From assembly GCF_016859285.1 (NCBI RefSeq), contig NC_053418.1, forward strand, positions 9,203,501 to 9,267,500: a stretch of DNA of 64,000 bases, given 5' to 3'. Positions 24,793 through 36,747 of this stretch are shown piece by piece; positions within the stretch are counted from its first letter, which is position 1, and each line of letters begins with the position of its first letter. The translations under genes and the position numbers were made by a program. Source of the stretch: Xiphias gladius. Taxonomy: Eukaryota; Chordata; Actinopteri; Istiophoriformes; Xiphiidae. The notes under the pieces were generated by a model. It was given only the letters and a program-made list of their open reading frames with translations. It ran no database searches and was not told the DNA's origin.

Positions 24793-25080
24793 TTTAAAAA
24801 AAACTTCTAAGACGAGACAAACCCGTTAGAGTGACCCTAGAGTGGCATGAACGGCGAGTCGGTCGGTTTGTTGTCAGGACCGGGGCGCTTTCTGCTGCAG
24901 AAATGTGGCGCCAAATTTGCACGTCACCTCCAGCCAGTCACCGGGGAGGAAAGTAACGCACGTAACACGTCCGAGGCCACGCCATCACGTCGGGTAAAAC
25001 AACTGGTACAAACGCAGGGGAGAAAACCTGCCAAAAACACTGGCAACCACACAGCGGTTTATACTGGTCACTGTTAAAAT
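24793..25080 (-). promoter_or_regulatory. cdc45: CpG-rich cdc45 promoter with an E2F-type site
   Basis: The 290 bases upstream of the cdc45 ATG are rich in CpG compared with the surrounding AT-rich DNA. A TTTGGCGC match to the E2F consensus TTTSSCGC lies on the minus strand at 24908-24915, about 115 bases upstream of the ATG. CACGTCAC, a CRE/E-box-like motif, lies close by at about 24919. CDC45 is an established E2F target expressed at G1/S, so the site fits. The transcription start is not mapped. Confidence 0.6.
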
Positions 25081-28000
25081 CATTTTGGTCAAAAAGTTAT
25101 GATGTCCGCTTACGAACAGTGACTACAAAGGAGAAAGAAGAGGAACTCTTCTGACACCCATTAATTATCTTATTCATTGCCCCCCCCAACGCTGGTTTTA
25201 AAAATGATCCCACAAAACAATACGAAGGGAAATGAATGAACTTCAATGTTACTTTAATTTAATTCACTACTTGAAAGTACTGTGATCAGGGCCACACGTC
25301 AGGACGTCTTTGGTGTTGTTGCAGTGAATTTGGGGGGTTTTGACAACCTGATTGGGAGCAAACATTCTAAAATTACACACAAGTTACACACGGTAAATAG
25401 TCTGAACCGGTTATCATATTTTTTTAGTCTCAAAATCTCTAATATCGCCCTATATTCACTAGTTTCTTAGGGGGCTGGGGTGGCATTAAGGCATTCATTT
25501 TGGGTAGAAGACTGACTGTGACGTTCCTTCAACTCTTCCTGTTTAATCAGGATCAGGTGCTTCCATCGCTTTGCGCGACTCAGTTGACCGTTTGCACAAG
25601 GCGAAGGTATGCAAGGAGGATTATTTTGGTGTCAGGTTTGACACTCCTTCTTGTTAAAATGTAAACTAGGAAAGGACTTCCCAGTATCAACACCGAAACG
25701 ATAGGAAGTACATCATCTAGGCAAAATGTAGCGACTGCAGCTTTAAAACAGAAAATAAACTTGAAAAAGCTTCTTTTCTACACCCCAAGCTGCTTCATAA
25801 ACTGACTAATACGTTTGTAATAAACATTTTTTGTGCCTGTATTCATCAGGCATACTCAAAACCAGGATTGCCGATTAAAAATTAAATGAGCAAAGGACAG
25901 CGTGTACTGCAAGATTAATTAGAAACATCATTTAGTGCCACCAAAAGATCCATTGAAAGCATCACAACATTTACAATCAGGATACTGTGTCAGCATGAGC
26001 GGCTGCTTTATGGTTCTACAAGCCAAGGCAAATTATGACAGGCATGACATTAATAACACAAACAGGAAAGTTTAGGTACAATCCCTTGTCATGACAGTAA
26101 ACAAGGAGACCAGACATGATCAACAACTTGATACAGTATACGTGTACTGATAATCACATAAATTAATAGAAATGGATGGAAATGTGGAGATTTGGAAGGA
26201 AGTAATGAGGAGGAAAATATATTGCTATGTAGCTGTGAAACATGCAGGATTTTATAAAAATGCAGCAGAGTCTAAGAAACTTCTTTTTGTCTGAAATGTC
26301 CCCCAAAAACCAACGTTTCAAAAACAAATATCGTTACTATTTTCATGAGATAACATGATCACATTTTAGGTAAACAAACAAATATTAAAAATTCAAGTAA
26401 AGTCCTACATGCCCCAAAATTAAATACACTTAGACCTGTACATCATCTCATAAATACCTATAAGAATGACCAAGTAAATTAAGATATTATTTGTCTCAAA
26501 GGTCTGTAAAAAGCGAGGTTTTACCTCCTCTTGTCTAGTCGCCCAGTTGTAAGTTTTACACTTTCCACACAGAAATCTTCACATTAAAAATTAAATTTAT
26601 GGAAAGTAATTAAACACACTTTTTCTGAGGTAAAGAAAGGCAGCATGCCACATTTAAACACCATGTAATATCTTCACAAGTGAATCCTATACACCGTAAA
26701 ACAATTTACAAAAAGTTAAGATTCAAAACAAAGTTAAGATGCCAGAGAGAATATACTGTTACATGCAGTATATACTCCATTCATTAACGGAGAGCCATAA
26801 AGCAATGTAGTAAAAAAAAAGGCACAAATTCATCAGTTTTTTCTGCTAAGTTTGGTCTGAAACCGCTGTGATCCAGCCACTTTAAGCTTAATTCACAGCA
26901 ACGAGCAAAATGTGCTTTGACTCGGCAAAACTTTGGCGGGTTTCACAAGCAAACAAAAACATGAGGAGGTTTGGTTGTCTCATGTTTCAACCTGCAGAAA
27001 CACATCAAAATAAAATTTTGCGTCTTTTCCTATGTAATTCAACTGTACAATTACACAGAAGTATAGGATAAATTACAGATAAAGGAAAAACAAAGATTAC
27101 AAATGAGTAAAACTCAAAATATAACTGAACCACAGACTGTACCGTTCACCCTCTTAAATGAAAGTTGATGAAAACTACCAGGGAAAAATAACAAACCACC
27201 AAACTTCATGAGACAATAAAACTATTAAAAGGATAGAAAACCTGACCAGCAGGGGCACTGGGAGGCTAGCACCATCACCTGGAGAGGTTACAGTCCAACC
27301 CCACTCAGGTTCATCAGAAAGATCTGGTTCCACCGTGATGCCAAAAACCAACCCCTGTACACCTCATGTCTCCGCTTTTGGTGAACTCTCTCACTTTAGA
27401 CAGGTTGGCAGAGGAGCCAGAAGAGTGTGCAGTTACAAAAACCAGACCTACAGTAAGCCTGAGAGCATTGATGTAGGAAAACATTTATCTCATAGCCGTT
27501 TTACAGTCGTATTAACTTGTGATGATATTAGTAGATGTGCTTTCCAGTTAGAGCAGAGATGTGATCATCAATTGTGTTTGTCATAAAGGATTAAAATACA
27601 GCAGGCACTGCAAAAACTGCGAGATGAGTTGAGTGGAACTGCTACATTGGGATGTTGAGGATTGGGCTTGTGAACCCTTTTCCAGATGTCAATCAAAAAA
27701 AATCTGAATGGAAACATTCAAAATATAGTATAGGAAGACAAAGATATTTAAAGCACTCAAGACAGAGGCCATCACTGACGTTGCTATGAATCACTAAGCT
27801 AAACTACGTTATGAAAATGTTAAATTTTCCTCTGATTGCAGCATCAGTTTGATGAAGTAGCTTGAATTCATGTACTTAATTTCTGGATCATCCCTGTCTG
27901 GTTATTTTATCCATTAATAATATCTCAAATATTTTTTCAGAAAAGGGATTTACCAAAATACATATGATATACAATAACATATACAATGACCAAAGGATTT

Positions 28001-28250
28001 TATCCTTGTCACCGACCCCTTTCAGATATGAACAGCCCGTATCAACACCTCTTACTTCCCATTTCCTTCTGAAAAAAAATCAAGCATTATAAGGTCAGGA
28101 AAATCTGAGCTCAAAGGTCCACGTATTTTGGAGCTTTTCATCGCATCTCACTGTCTTCTTCAGCAAATGAAGCTGGCTCGTGTGCCGTCATGTGACGTTA
28201 AATGTGAACTTTCAGTCAGTGATAACAGGTGGTCGGTATCCTCCTCTACG
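25081..28250. other. Spacer between cdc45 and plpp5; probable plpp5 3' UTR plus unassigned sequence
   Basis: AT-rich, no recognisable exon or domain. Minus-strand plpp5 transcripts must terminate in or just right of this stretch; ATTAAA variants on the minus strand at about 25253-25262 are possible signals, but the 3' end cannot be placed. The frame at 27335-27586 shows no domain. Confidence 0.4.
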
Positions 28251-28254
28251 GGTT

Positions 28255-28480
28255 AAAAAGGGGGCCTTGTGACTGGGCGGCTACTGGTTCCATCCCTGAA
28301 CCGGCAGGATAAATCTATGTGTAAGCGAAAGAACAGTGCTGGCCCCTACCTCATTACTGCCACAGAAGTGCCCTTGAGCAAGGCATTTAACCCCAACTGC
28401 TCGAATTTCAGACTATGGCCGAACTGGGCATGTACTGTGCGTTCCTGCAAAAAGAAAATCTGGCTTAATGAGGGCAGATG
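28255..28480 (+). repeat. tRNA-derived SINE-like fragment
   Basis: The block AAGTGCCCTTGAGCAAGGCA followed by TTTAACCCCAACTGCTC (about 28367-28404) is a characteristic segment of several teleost tRNA-derived SINEs. Upstream CTGGTTCCATCCCTGAACC may be a decayed B-box region. No poly-A tail or target duplication could be defined. Confidence 0.5.
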
Positions 28481-28508
28481 ACCATGAACTTTGTTTTGGT
28501 CTCTGGCA

Positions 28509-28733
28509 TCAGGTGGCCTCCCTAATTCTTCTCCAGCCATCCACTGACTCATAGTCAATGACTGTGAGCTCTTCCCAGTCAATACTGTGGCTGGTCTGGT
28601 GTTTCCAGAGAGCTGATGTTGTCTGCTTCCGGTGTTCGTTCAGTCTCACGCTGAGCCGTTTCACATTTAGGTCACACCATGACATCTGAGCCAGCTTCGA
28701 GACCGTAAGATGTCGTTGAAAACTCTGAATCAT
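28509..28733 (-). pseudogene. Possible Penelope-like element fragment (GIY-YIG-associated C-terminal part)
   Basis: The minus-strand frame contains SVRLNEHRKQTTSALWKHQ followed by TSHSIDWEELTVIDYES and WRRIREA. The layout R-x-x-E-H ... S-A-(x)3-H ... H-x-I-(D/N)-W-(x)n-V-x-D ... (R)-x-x-(R/K)-E-A is typical of the C-terminal region after the GIY-YIG motif in Penelope-like retroelements and related reverse-transcriptase elements. The reading frame ends soon after and no RT motifs are visible, so this is a remnant. Assignment rests on pattern memory only. Confidence 0.45.
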
Positions 28734-29029
28734 TGGTTGGTGGATTTTTGAGCTATATTGTTCCTAGAGGTCAAGAATGAACATCCATGCAAAGAAATTA
28801 AAAACACCATATACAGGCAGTTTCCCTTAAACCTCAACCTTGCTTGTTTAAAAAGTTGCAAGTTTACAAAACAATAAAAATAGAAGACCCTACATGAGAA
28901 ACTGTGTCAGCAGCCGAGCCACAGATTGATGGGCAGTGGACTATTAGTGCAGTGGTTGTGTAGTTGACCTGCTCAGCTTTTGTGAGTATTTAAAATCGTG
29001 TGGTCTATAGGCACAATACACAGGGTGTG

Positions 29030-29368
29030 TCGGGCTGGGCCACATGGAAAACAATGTCGTGATCTCCAGTATTGAAACATCCAGGAACTTACGACATAAT
29101 TTTAGGGTTTGGAAATACAAACTTCAGGTTGTCGCTGTAGTTGGTGGACTTTTAAAATGGAGTTGTTATTTTCAGCAACTCTGAAGTGTTTCAGAAACCA
29201 TTCGAAAGAAATCTGACTCAGTAATGAGTTTGTAATTTCAGTTGACAAAAACAAAAACAAAACAAAAAAAACAAAACAAAACCATGTGTCACCTTACAAA
29301 AAGAAAATTCCCATAATAGTTACAATGATTGACGGTGAACAAAAAATACTGATATACTGCCCAGCCCT
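29030..29368. mobile_element. hAT-type MITE with perfect 8-bp target-site duplication
   Basis: AGGGTGTG flanks the element on both sides (29022-29029 and 29369-29376). The left end TCGGGCTGGGCCACA and the complement of the right end AGGGCTGGGCAGTAT are inverted repeats. The 339-bp element contains no coding frame. It lies just downstream of the plpp5 stop codon, probably inside the 3' UTR. Confidence 0.8.
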
Positions 29369-29451
29369 AGGGTGTGAAAGCCAGAATTAGATGATTACCA
29401 TGTTACCCAGTATAAATTACAACAATATGGAATATTTTCCAGTTAGCTGTT

Positions 29452-32400
29452 CTACAGGGGTAGGATGTAATTGGAGTTGGCCAGCTTGCGTTCCTGTGCT
29501 GCAGGAACAGTCTCTCTGTGACGCAGAGGTCTGTGGCAGTCGGGGTCCTGAAGTGGAGGGTAGTGCTGTCTGTAACATAGCCAGGCGAAGGCAAGACCCA
29601 GCAGAGAACCCACTAGTACATCTACATGAAGGAGAGAGAAGATAAGAGGTACAGGTATGAGGAGTTTGATTCCACAGCTTCCCATGAATGCTTTCTCACA
29701 TCTTCACGTCCTGTGTATAACTCAATAACTTAAAACTTTAGGACTTAAACAATGGATAGACAGTGTGGGATGTTCCTCAAAAAAAAGGGAGAAATGGATC
29801 ACTTTTACTTCAAACGATAAGCACGCTATCATATTTCTGGATCTAGATATCAGCCAGGACCCTCACATCACTGCTCTAACCATTCATTGTAACAATGTGC
29901 ATTTTAGCTTGGCGCTGGGATTCTGCGCAATCAACGGTCTGGAGCAAAATCTGATCAAGTTCAACACAGACTGAAAATTCACATACGAATAAAATGCAAA
30001 TACAGGAGAAGGGCTGGGGAGGTGGATGAATTTAAATTTCTGAAAGCAGGCAGCAGAGTAGCAGCGAGGATGCAGAGCTTAGTTTTACTGCATGCAGACT
30101 GAATGGGCACCTCGAGTTTATATGGACCGCCTATTGTGAGAGATGTATCATGGACATGCGTGTTTGGAGAGTAAAACCCCACCTGGTTCTCATGCTTTTT
30201 TGATGTTTGTTTTATAGGTTCCTTCTGTAAAATATCTTCACATTGGTACAAATAAGAAGTGAAATAAAAAAAGCATGACATCTCTAGCACTTGCCATGAT
30301 AAAATGTGTGCTTATTTGAGTGTTATTCCTTCCTGGTTATGTTCAATGTTTAACAGCTAAAGGGGTACACACTGATTTGTCTTGCAAATGAGTGTGCAAC
30401 AGAGAAGTGTCCCTACAGTATGGACATTATTGAATGTTAAAAAAAAAAAAAAAGTTGTTGAATACAGTTTAGTACATTTGAAGTGATCTTTTTCCCTAAA
30501 ATTATTTCACTGTTATAGAGAATTTATCAAATTTCATGAGTTTTTCCATCTGGAGTAAACTTCTTAAACTTGATACTAAAAAACTCCATTCAATAAACCG
30601 AAAAATTTTACTGTATAAAAACATCCACCATTTACGTACACAGATATGTTGTTGGAGAATTACTGGTTGCATAACAGTAGATCAAACAATGGATATGGCT
30701 AGTAGTATACCCCAATCTAAATATAATGCTGAATGCAACAGAAGCAGAGCATTTGGTTCTGATCATCTTTACTGCACACAGCTAACAGAGTTGTTTCCCC
30801 AAACATTGAATTCAGAGTTTTGTAGGCATAATTAAGGAAATGACAACTCTTCAACTGTCATATTTCTCCAGTCAACATGGAAACATTAAACTGCCACCAC
30901 TACTGCAGCTTCGACGTCAACTGAAAATGATGTCGATAGGATGGACACATCCTTTGCAGCTGACTGGTTGAGGAAAAATACAGACCAAAATGAAAAGAAA
31001 TGGCAATTCAGCCTGATTATCAGACTGCGCTGGCAAATCAGCTGTGTCCCTCTAAACCAGCTTCTGCTATTGGTCAGCAATGTAATGAGAATGTGCAGAT
31101 GTTTCCTGCATGATGCTCTGTGCCATTCTAAGCTCTTTCCTGTCACTCTGACCTTGCCAGTGGTGTTTGTAGTCGCAGGTTCTGGAGAGGGCGATCACAG
31201 ACGCGATCAGTAAAGGGGTGAGGAAGGCACACAGCCGCCATGCCCTGCCTTGGCCCGCTGCATTGAAGCAGCGCAGCTTTCCTGCGATGTACAGAGCTGT
31301 GAAACCCAAACCTGCAAAGGCAACTGTGAGCAGAGAGATCAGATCACAGGGGTGACCAGAGACAGGAGAAGTTTTATACAGACACAAAGAGGACACAAAG
31401 AGAAAATGAAAAAAAGAAGGGGCAGGGATTATAAATGGAGAGATGCTTTTTAGAGTGATGTGCGATGCTCTCTTGCTCATACAAGCCTGGTGGCAAAAAT
31501 AAGAGCCTGGAGGCAAAAATACACTTAAAGACATCTATTTTCAGATTTATAATGTTCCCCCTACCCTGCTTTTACATTTGTTTTCCTTCCCTGTTGCCTG
31601 CTGATGAAAATGTACCAGCTGTAGAGACATAATTGCACATAAGAGCGTCTCTTACAGGATGAGTGTCCGCTGGGAAAGCTCTTCCTGCCCTCCATGACGA
31701 CATCTGGGTCACCGCTGCAGCGCAGTTCCAGGTTCATGTGACCGTCTGGGAAACAGCGATAGAAGAAGTCTGGTCGCGGCCTGAAGGAAGAGACAGGGAA
31801 AACACAGAGGACACATTTAGGCTTTCATCCACTGTAACACTGGCTGATATTATGACCTAGGATGTCATGTGCAGTGTTTACCTGCCAACAACAAGCTTGA
31901 TGACGTTGGTGAAAACTCCATTCAGCACCAGTGTCAGAGTTACAGCTGGATCACAGGGGGAAACAGAACTGAATTATGAAAAAGAAAAGTCAACCCAAAA
32001 GGCTAGTTGCCATATCTTAATATGAAAAAACCAAAATCTTGTATGCAGCCGCAGTTTCTTACCCAGCGAGGCTTCTTTCAGATCTCCTCGCTCTGACTTC
32101 TTCATGATGGCGAAAACCAGGATTACAATCAGCGGGGTGAAAACTGCCACGCTCTGATGCAGACAAAAAAAACAAACAAACAAAAAAAACAGCAAAGCAT
32201 AAAAACTCTAATCTATTTAAAGCCAAATTAAAAGAGTGCTCGACTGATTTAGCATTGCATCCTTATAATATCGTCAAACTCACAATGAACAGTTAAAGAA
32301 AAAAAAAAAAAGAAAATCGGGATTAAAATCGATGCAGCAGAAACAGATACTGTCTTTTTTATTCTATACATTCTTCTTCAAAACGTTGTGCCTACGCTAC

Positions 32401-34206
32401 CCACAATGCAACCTGCCCACCAACCGATCGGTCAGAGATTCAGGTGTGTTATGCTGGCAGACGCTAATGTAGCCTCGAGTCGCTTGCATCAAACAGAGAT
32501 GGGGAGCGGGCCATAGAGGTCTGGTAAGCTCACTTCTTTCTAACTCCACACCTCCAGACTGTTTTTTATTTCCAAATTTGTAGTCTTCAGCCCTAACTGA
32601 CACTGCCTCAGTTGTCATCGCTTGAGGTAAATTAATCAGACTTGGGACAAAGCCAAAAGAGAAAGCCTCCCCGGGGGGGGGGACACAGGAGAGCTGAAGG
32701 AGAGATGTGGAGGGAGAGACGTGAGGCAGATACTGTCTGAGGTGAACCTGACGAATAACTCCGTCAATTCCGAACATGAAACGCATATTGGTATCATTCA
32801 ATGGGACTTACACGTATCACAGATAGCATTATTTCAGACGTCCGTTGTGGATTAATGTCTATAAACCCTCTTAGAAATAATAGAAAAAAGACCAGAACTT
32901 GCCTGAGAATTTTCTCCTTTTCTACAGAATCAAAGTTATCCAGTGACAGTTGACTGTAAATCTAAGCGTACACTGCAAACGGGAACTGTTAATAGCTAAT
33001 TCAGTGTAAAATCTAAAAAATGATTTAAAAAAAAACAAAAAAAACAAAAAAACAGGGCTCACATGAGAACCAGTACCTACTTGTAGCTGACATTACAATG
33101 ATAAATTTGATGAGCTTTTGCTCTCCTGATGGCTTTAATTCTTTCTGTTGTCATATTGGTACCCAAATAGGTCTATATTTTGGTTTCCATTTGTCACAAA
33201 TATTTGTAAAAACATTTTTGATTTTCACATGTTCACACAACAGTCACATTTCAGACTGCCCCGAGCTCAAAAAACAAACAAACAAAAAAACAAAACAAAA
33301 AGAAGTAGAAAGACAAGCAATACTTCACATGGAAAAACTTACAGAACCACAGAGAAATAGAAAAATGACCCACATAAAACCAGTCCGAAAAGTGGCTGAT
33401 GCCAGTTTTTGTCTATGTTTTAGATTATTAAATACAAATCGCTTCTGCTTTAAAATTTTACAAATACTACAGTTTTTGGAAGAAGACTTAAGACTTCTTT
33501 CAGTAAGGTAAATTGATGGCAATAATGTCAACATTTATTTTAATCTCAGCCAAAGTTATGCTCTTGCTGAGAAGTACTACACTTGAAAGCAAGAATTCAT
33601 TCAAAAGAAATCTGCAGTGCTTTACTACACAATGACACTGACATTTTTGACAAAAATAAAAAAGACATGATATTCACTGTGGTGGATAACCTCATCTCAA
33701 CCCATCATGTCCCTGCAAATTGATTTCACAACTGTAATGAAACCAGTGGTTGTGTGGAAGGTAGGAAATTATTCTAAAAACTGATGATACGAAAGTAAAA
33801 AACTGAACTGAACTTAAAACTGAACTGAGGAATCTATTTTGTTCCAGTTAAATGCACAAACATGTAGATCTATTACTTACAAACATGAGAGAGGTGGGTA
33901 CATGGTCACTCTCCACACGATGGAATTTATACAACCACATCTCCTCTGACTGGATCTCACGGTAGAAAGGAGGAAGATGCTCTGTCACACTGAGTGTAGC
34001 ACAAACAGGGGTTTGTCCGTGTTTATTTTTGGACAACATACAACACACACTGACTTTCAGATAATGGATCCATAAAGCAATGTTGCAAATGCAATTATAC
34101 ATCTACAGATGTGATTCAAAGGAGGACATACTTACAGGAACACCCCTAACAGCACCATCCGGATCGAAATTTCCGAAAGGAAACCGCGAAGCAGCCTCCC
34201 CTTCAT
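29452..34206 (-). CDS. plpp5: Phospholipid phosphatase 5 (PAP2-family lipid phosphatase), 7 coding exons
   Basis: Integral membrane phosphatase that, in mammals, dephosphorylates phosphatidate, lysophosphatidate and diacylglycerol pyrophosphate without Mg2+. Coding exons on the minus strand: 34136-34206, 33881-33989, 32063-32153, 31882-31945, 31656-31780, 31153-31323, 29452-29621; GT/AG throughout, 801 nt, 266 aa (human 264). All three PAP2 motifs are intact: KLVVGRPRP (107-115), PSGH (148-151) and SR(x5)H(x3)D (S200, R201, H207, D211). Several hydrophobic segments (about 12-26, 60-78, 91-106, 154-168, 184-200, 211-224) fit a six-span protein. Other family landmarks are [23 protein letters not shown] and YRQHYPPL. 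An in-frame TGA 27 nt before the ATG fixes the start. nsd3 lies upstream on the same strand, as in human 8p11, which favours PLPP5 over PLPP4. Confidence 0.93.
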
Positions 34207-34488
34207 TTTTGTTGCTCGGAATGGACTTCAGTCAACAGCAAACATCATCACTCCACCTTCTTTTAACTTAACTGGGACTAAGGAAAAATGTGAAGATTAG
34301 TTTTAGTTTATAGTGTCAGTAGTTTGACTTACGTTAAACTACTATGTAAGTGAGGAGAAGATTATTGCTCATTTGGTAGAGGGTTAGTGGGTGTGCAAGT
34401 GGAAAAACAGTAACTACTATCATATTTACTTCTGTCCATTTACTTCTGTCCACTTAGTACAAATAGCTCCTCTCTATTTATTGTTATT

Positions 34489-34489
<1 letters not shown>

Positions 34490-34538
<49 letters not shown>

Positions 34539-34566
34539 CGCACACACACATATACACACACACACA
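34490..34566. repeat. Compound (TA)n(TG)n(CA)n microsatellite
   Basis: TA units run into TG units, then a short CTCG hinge and CA units. The TG and CA halves are complementary and could fold into a hairpin. Confidence 0.85.
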
Positions 34567-34891
34567 GTACATATCAACTGATAGTAGCTCAGGGCAGATG
34601 TATCAAGAGCAGCAACAGCAGTGTATATGTAGGCCCATAAGTGAGAAGGTACAGACTAAACTCATCTGACATCTCCCTGTTATCTTTGTGAGGATGGGAT
34701 AAATGTAGCCTAATTGATACTGGATTTTTCAGGCCAGTACCAATATTAATATTTGAGAGTTTAAAAGAATCCAACCACATATCGGCCGATGTTCTTTTTT
34801 TGTTTTGTTTTACATAAACAAACATATCTGATAACCTTTACTGGCCTGTTAATTGAGCTTTATTTTCCTTAAACATAGTTTTTTTTATCTT

Positions 34892-35208
34892 AGACCTGAA
34901 ATGATTAATCAATTAGTTGGTTGCAAAGTTGGTTTGGAAAAGTGGCAAACATTCTGAAGTTCCAGCTTTTCAAATGGGAATATTTACTCATTTTCTTACG
35001 ATCTAGTAAACTGAATATCTTTGGGTTTTGTACCGTTTGCTGGACAGAATGAGACATCTGGATGTCAATTTGGACTTTTGTGGATTGTAAAGGGCATTTT
35101 GTACTATTTTCTAAATCTTTAAACACTAAATGATTAATTAATTCTAAATTACCTGTCAGACTTATAAACGGATAATTAAAATAAACCTCCTCTGCCCCAG
35201 CTCTTCTG
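34892..35208 (-). repeat. MITE family A copy, reverse orientation
   Basis: Shows AAATGATTAATCAATTAGTTGG at its left end, then GAAGTTCCAGCTTTTCAAATGGG, CTGAATATCTTTGGGTTTTG and GATTAATTAATTCTAAATTA at its right end, followed by the terminal-like CCAGCTCT. Same family as 23512-23733. Confidence 0.6.
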
Positions 35209-35989
35209 TGCGTTGATTACTTTAAATAAACCACACAGTATTTAGAGAAACAGACACACATGAGCACCATACAAATTAAAATAATAACACTCTAAACTAT
35301 TATTAAATAAATAAATAAAGAAAACTGACACCTCTCCAAGAACAGAGCCACAGCATTAAGTAAGGAAAGGCCCCATGTTAGTTGATGTTGCTCTTTAGAG
35401 GCAACCAATTCATAAACAGTACAACCAGTTGATTTAAGTGAACCTGGAGCTTTTAGAGGCCCCCTGGGGTCTGGGGCGCCAGGGATCCAGCTTTTACAGT
35501 CCCACATCAGCAGTGGTTACTGACCCTTGTCCCTTAGTTTACACTTGTCTCTAAGAAGAGGGGGAAAAATACTACCCAAAACCCAACAAATTAAGGCGAT
35601 TATCTCCATTCTGCAACACATCTCCACAACTTTTATTCTAAGTATATATCAGGTGAAACGTTGGAAACGATACTGTTAAGTATCTTTCCGGTCTCCCTGT
35701 CTAAAACCTGATATTAAGGCCAACCTGCTGCACCTGTGCCCTCCAATTCCAGATAATACACATATTTAGAAGCTGTTGTTCACCTGAATGAAAACATAAA
35801 ACCTGTTTTTAGTGGCACCGAGATGAAATGCCTCAGCCTCTGCCGGCCTCGTCCGGCCAACAAAACAAGACCGAGGAGCTAAAATCAAGTCCCTGTGCCA
35901 CGGAAGACAAGATGTTAGCAGACTGAGCTAAGCTAGTTAGCGACATCTGTCAAACAAGACATCTGGCCTTGTCAAGAACAGAATCTCTG

Positions 35990-36300
35990 GTCCGCTACTA
36001 ACCTTAAACAGGTCGTTGTTTTTTTTCCCCCCCTTTTTTTTTATCTCTTTATCCTCATATTAACGAGTGCCGTTAACACGAATCGGGCCTCGACATCCCC
36101 GGCTCCGCTGCCGACGGTGGAAGCCGCACATCTGAGGACTCGAGAGAAGCGGGGATGCCACGGAGGAGACGAGCGCCGCGTTGAGATAACAGTGAGGATC
36201 GGAGCTGCTTCTGGTTCAGGATTTTCAAAATAGAGGCGGCAGTTCCGTGCAAGAAACAGACTAAAGCGCGACTCAAGGTCCACTTACTCACTTGCTCTGG
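35990..36300 (-). promoter_or_regulatory. plpp5: CpG-rich block, probable plpp5 promoter / 5' UTR exon
   Basis: About two dozen CpGs fall in 36061-36290, against very few in neighbouring DNA, which is how fish promoters usually look. On the minus strand a donor-like AAG|GTTAGT lies near 36002 and would allow a noncoding first exon here to splice to the coding exon at 34206. Frames through the block (36041-36291) have no recognisable domain and are treated as noncoding. No other gene in the window would use this promoter. Confidence 0.45.
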
Positions 36301-36705
36301 AGATTTCGACTGTGCCCCACTGTTTTTATCGGTAGATGAAACTGAAAAATGTAAACATGTTTTCCTTAATATTGTATTTTCTTTCTAAATATCATCATAC
36401 TATACCACGACCGAGCACAGATAAAATGCCACACATCAGTATCAAATTATATTTATGAGCAGAAGCCTGAGCGTTTTTCTTAGTCATATATTTCTTCTTC
36501 TTCTTGCCAGTTGAGTCCATATGAACACTGAAGAAAGTTCAGTATTATGCTTATTTGATAATACATTAAAAAGTAATCAGTAGAATTTACTAAAAGTAAC
36601 ATTTTATCAAATGAACTTCCTCTTGCAATTTATCAGTTGTACTGTGTGTTAGTACTTTTGTTGTTTTCGTTGTATCTTATGAAGTGTGTTGAGACCATGG
36701 ACGGT

Positions 36706-36708
<3 letters not shown>

Positions 36709-36744
<36 letters not shown>
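36709..36744. repeat. (TA)n microsatellite
   Basis: Perfect TA run of about 18 units followed by AGTAGTAGT. Confidence 0.9.

Positions 36745-36747
<3 letters not shown>

Larger units (their letters stand above)
34207..35829 (-). other. Upstream of the plpp5 first coding exon: probable 5' intron with repeats
   Basis: Contains a (TA)n(TG)n(CA)n compound microsatellite at about 34490-34566 and a MITE at 34892-35208. If plpp5 transcription starts in the CpG-rich block near 36.2 kb, this is its first intron. No coding exon is visible. Confidence 0.4.

Noticed and set aside
30536..30835. 99-codon + strand frame in a plpp5 intron
   Set aside because: No domain and AT-rich composition; likely chance.
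32397..32801. 134-codon minus-strand frame in a plpp5 intron
   Set aside because: Lies between exons 32063-32153 and 33881-33989, which join in frame without it; no family resemblance.
36041..36291. Minus-strand frames in the CpG-rich block
   Set aside because: GC-rich sequence gives open frames by chance; composition fits a promoter or 5' UTR and no protein family was recognised.
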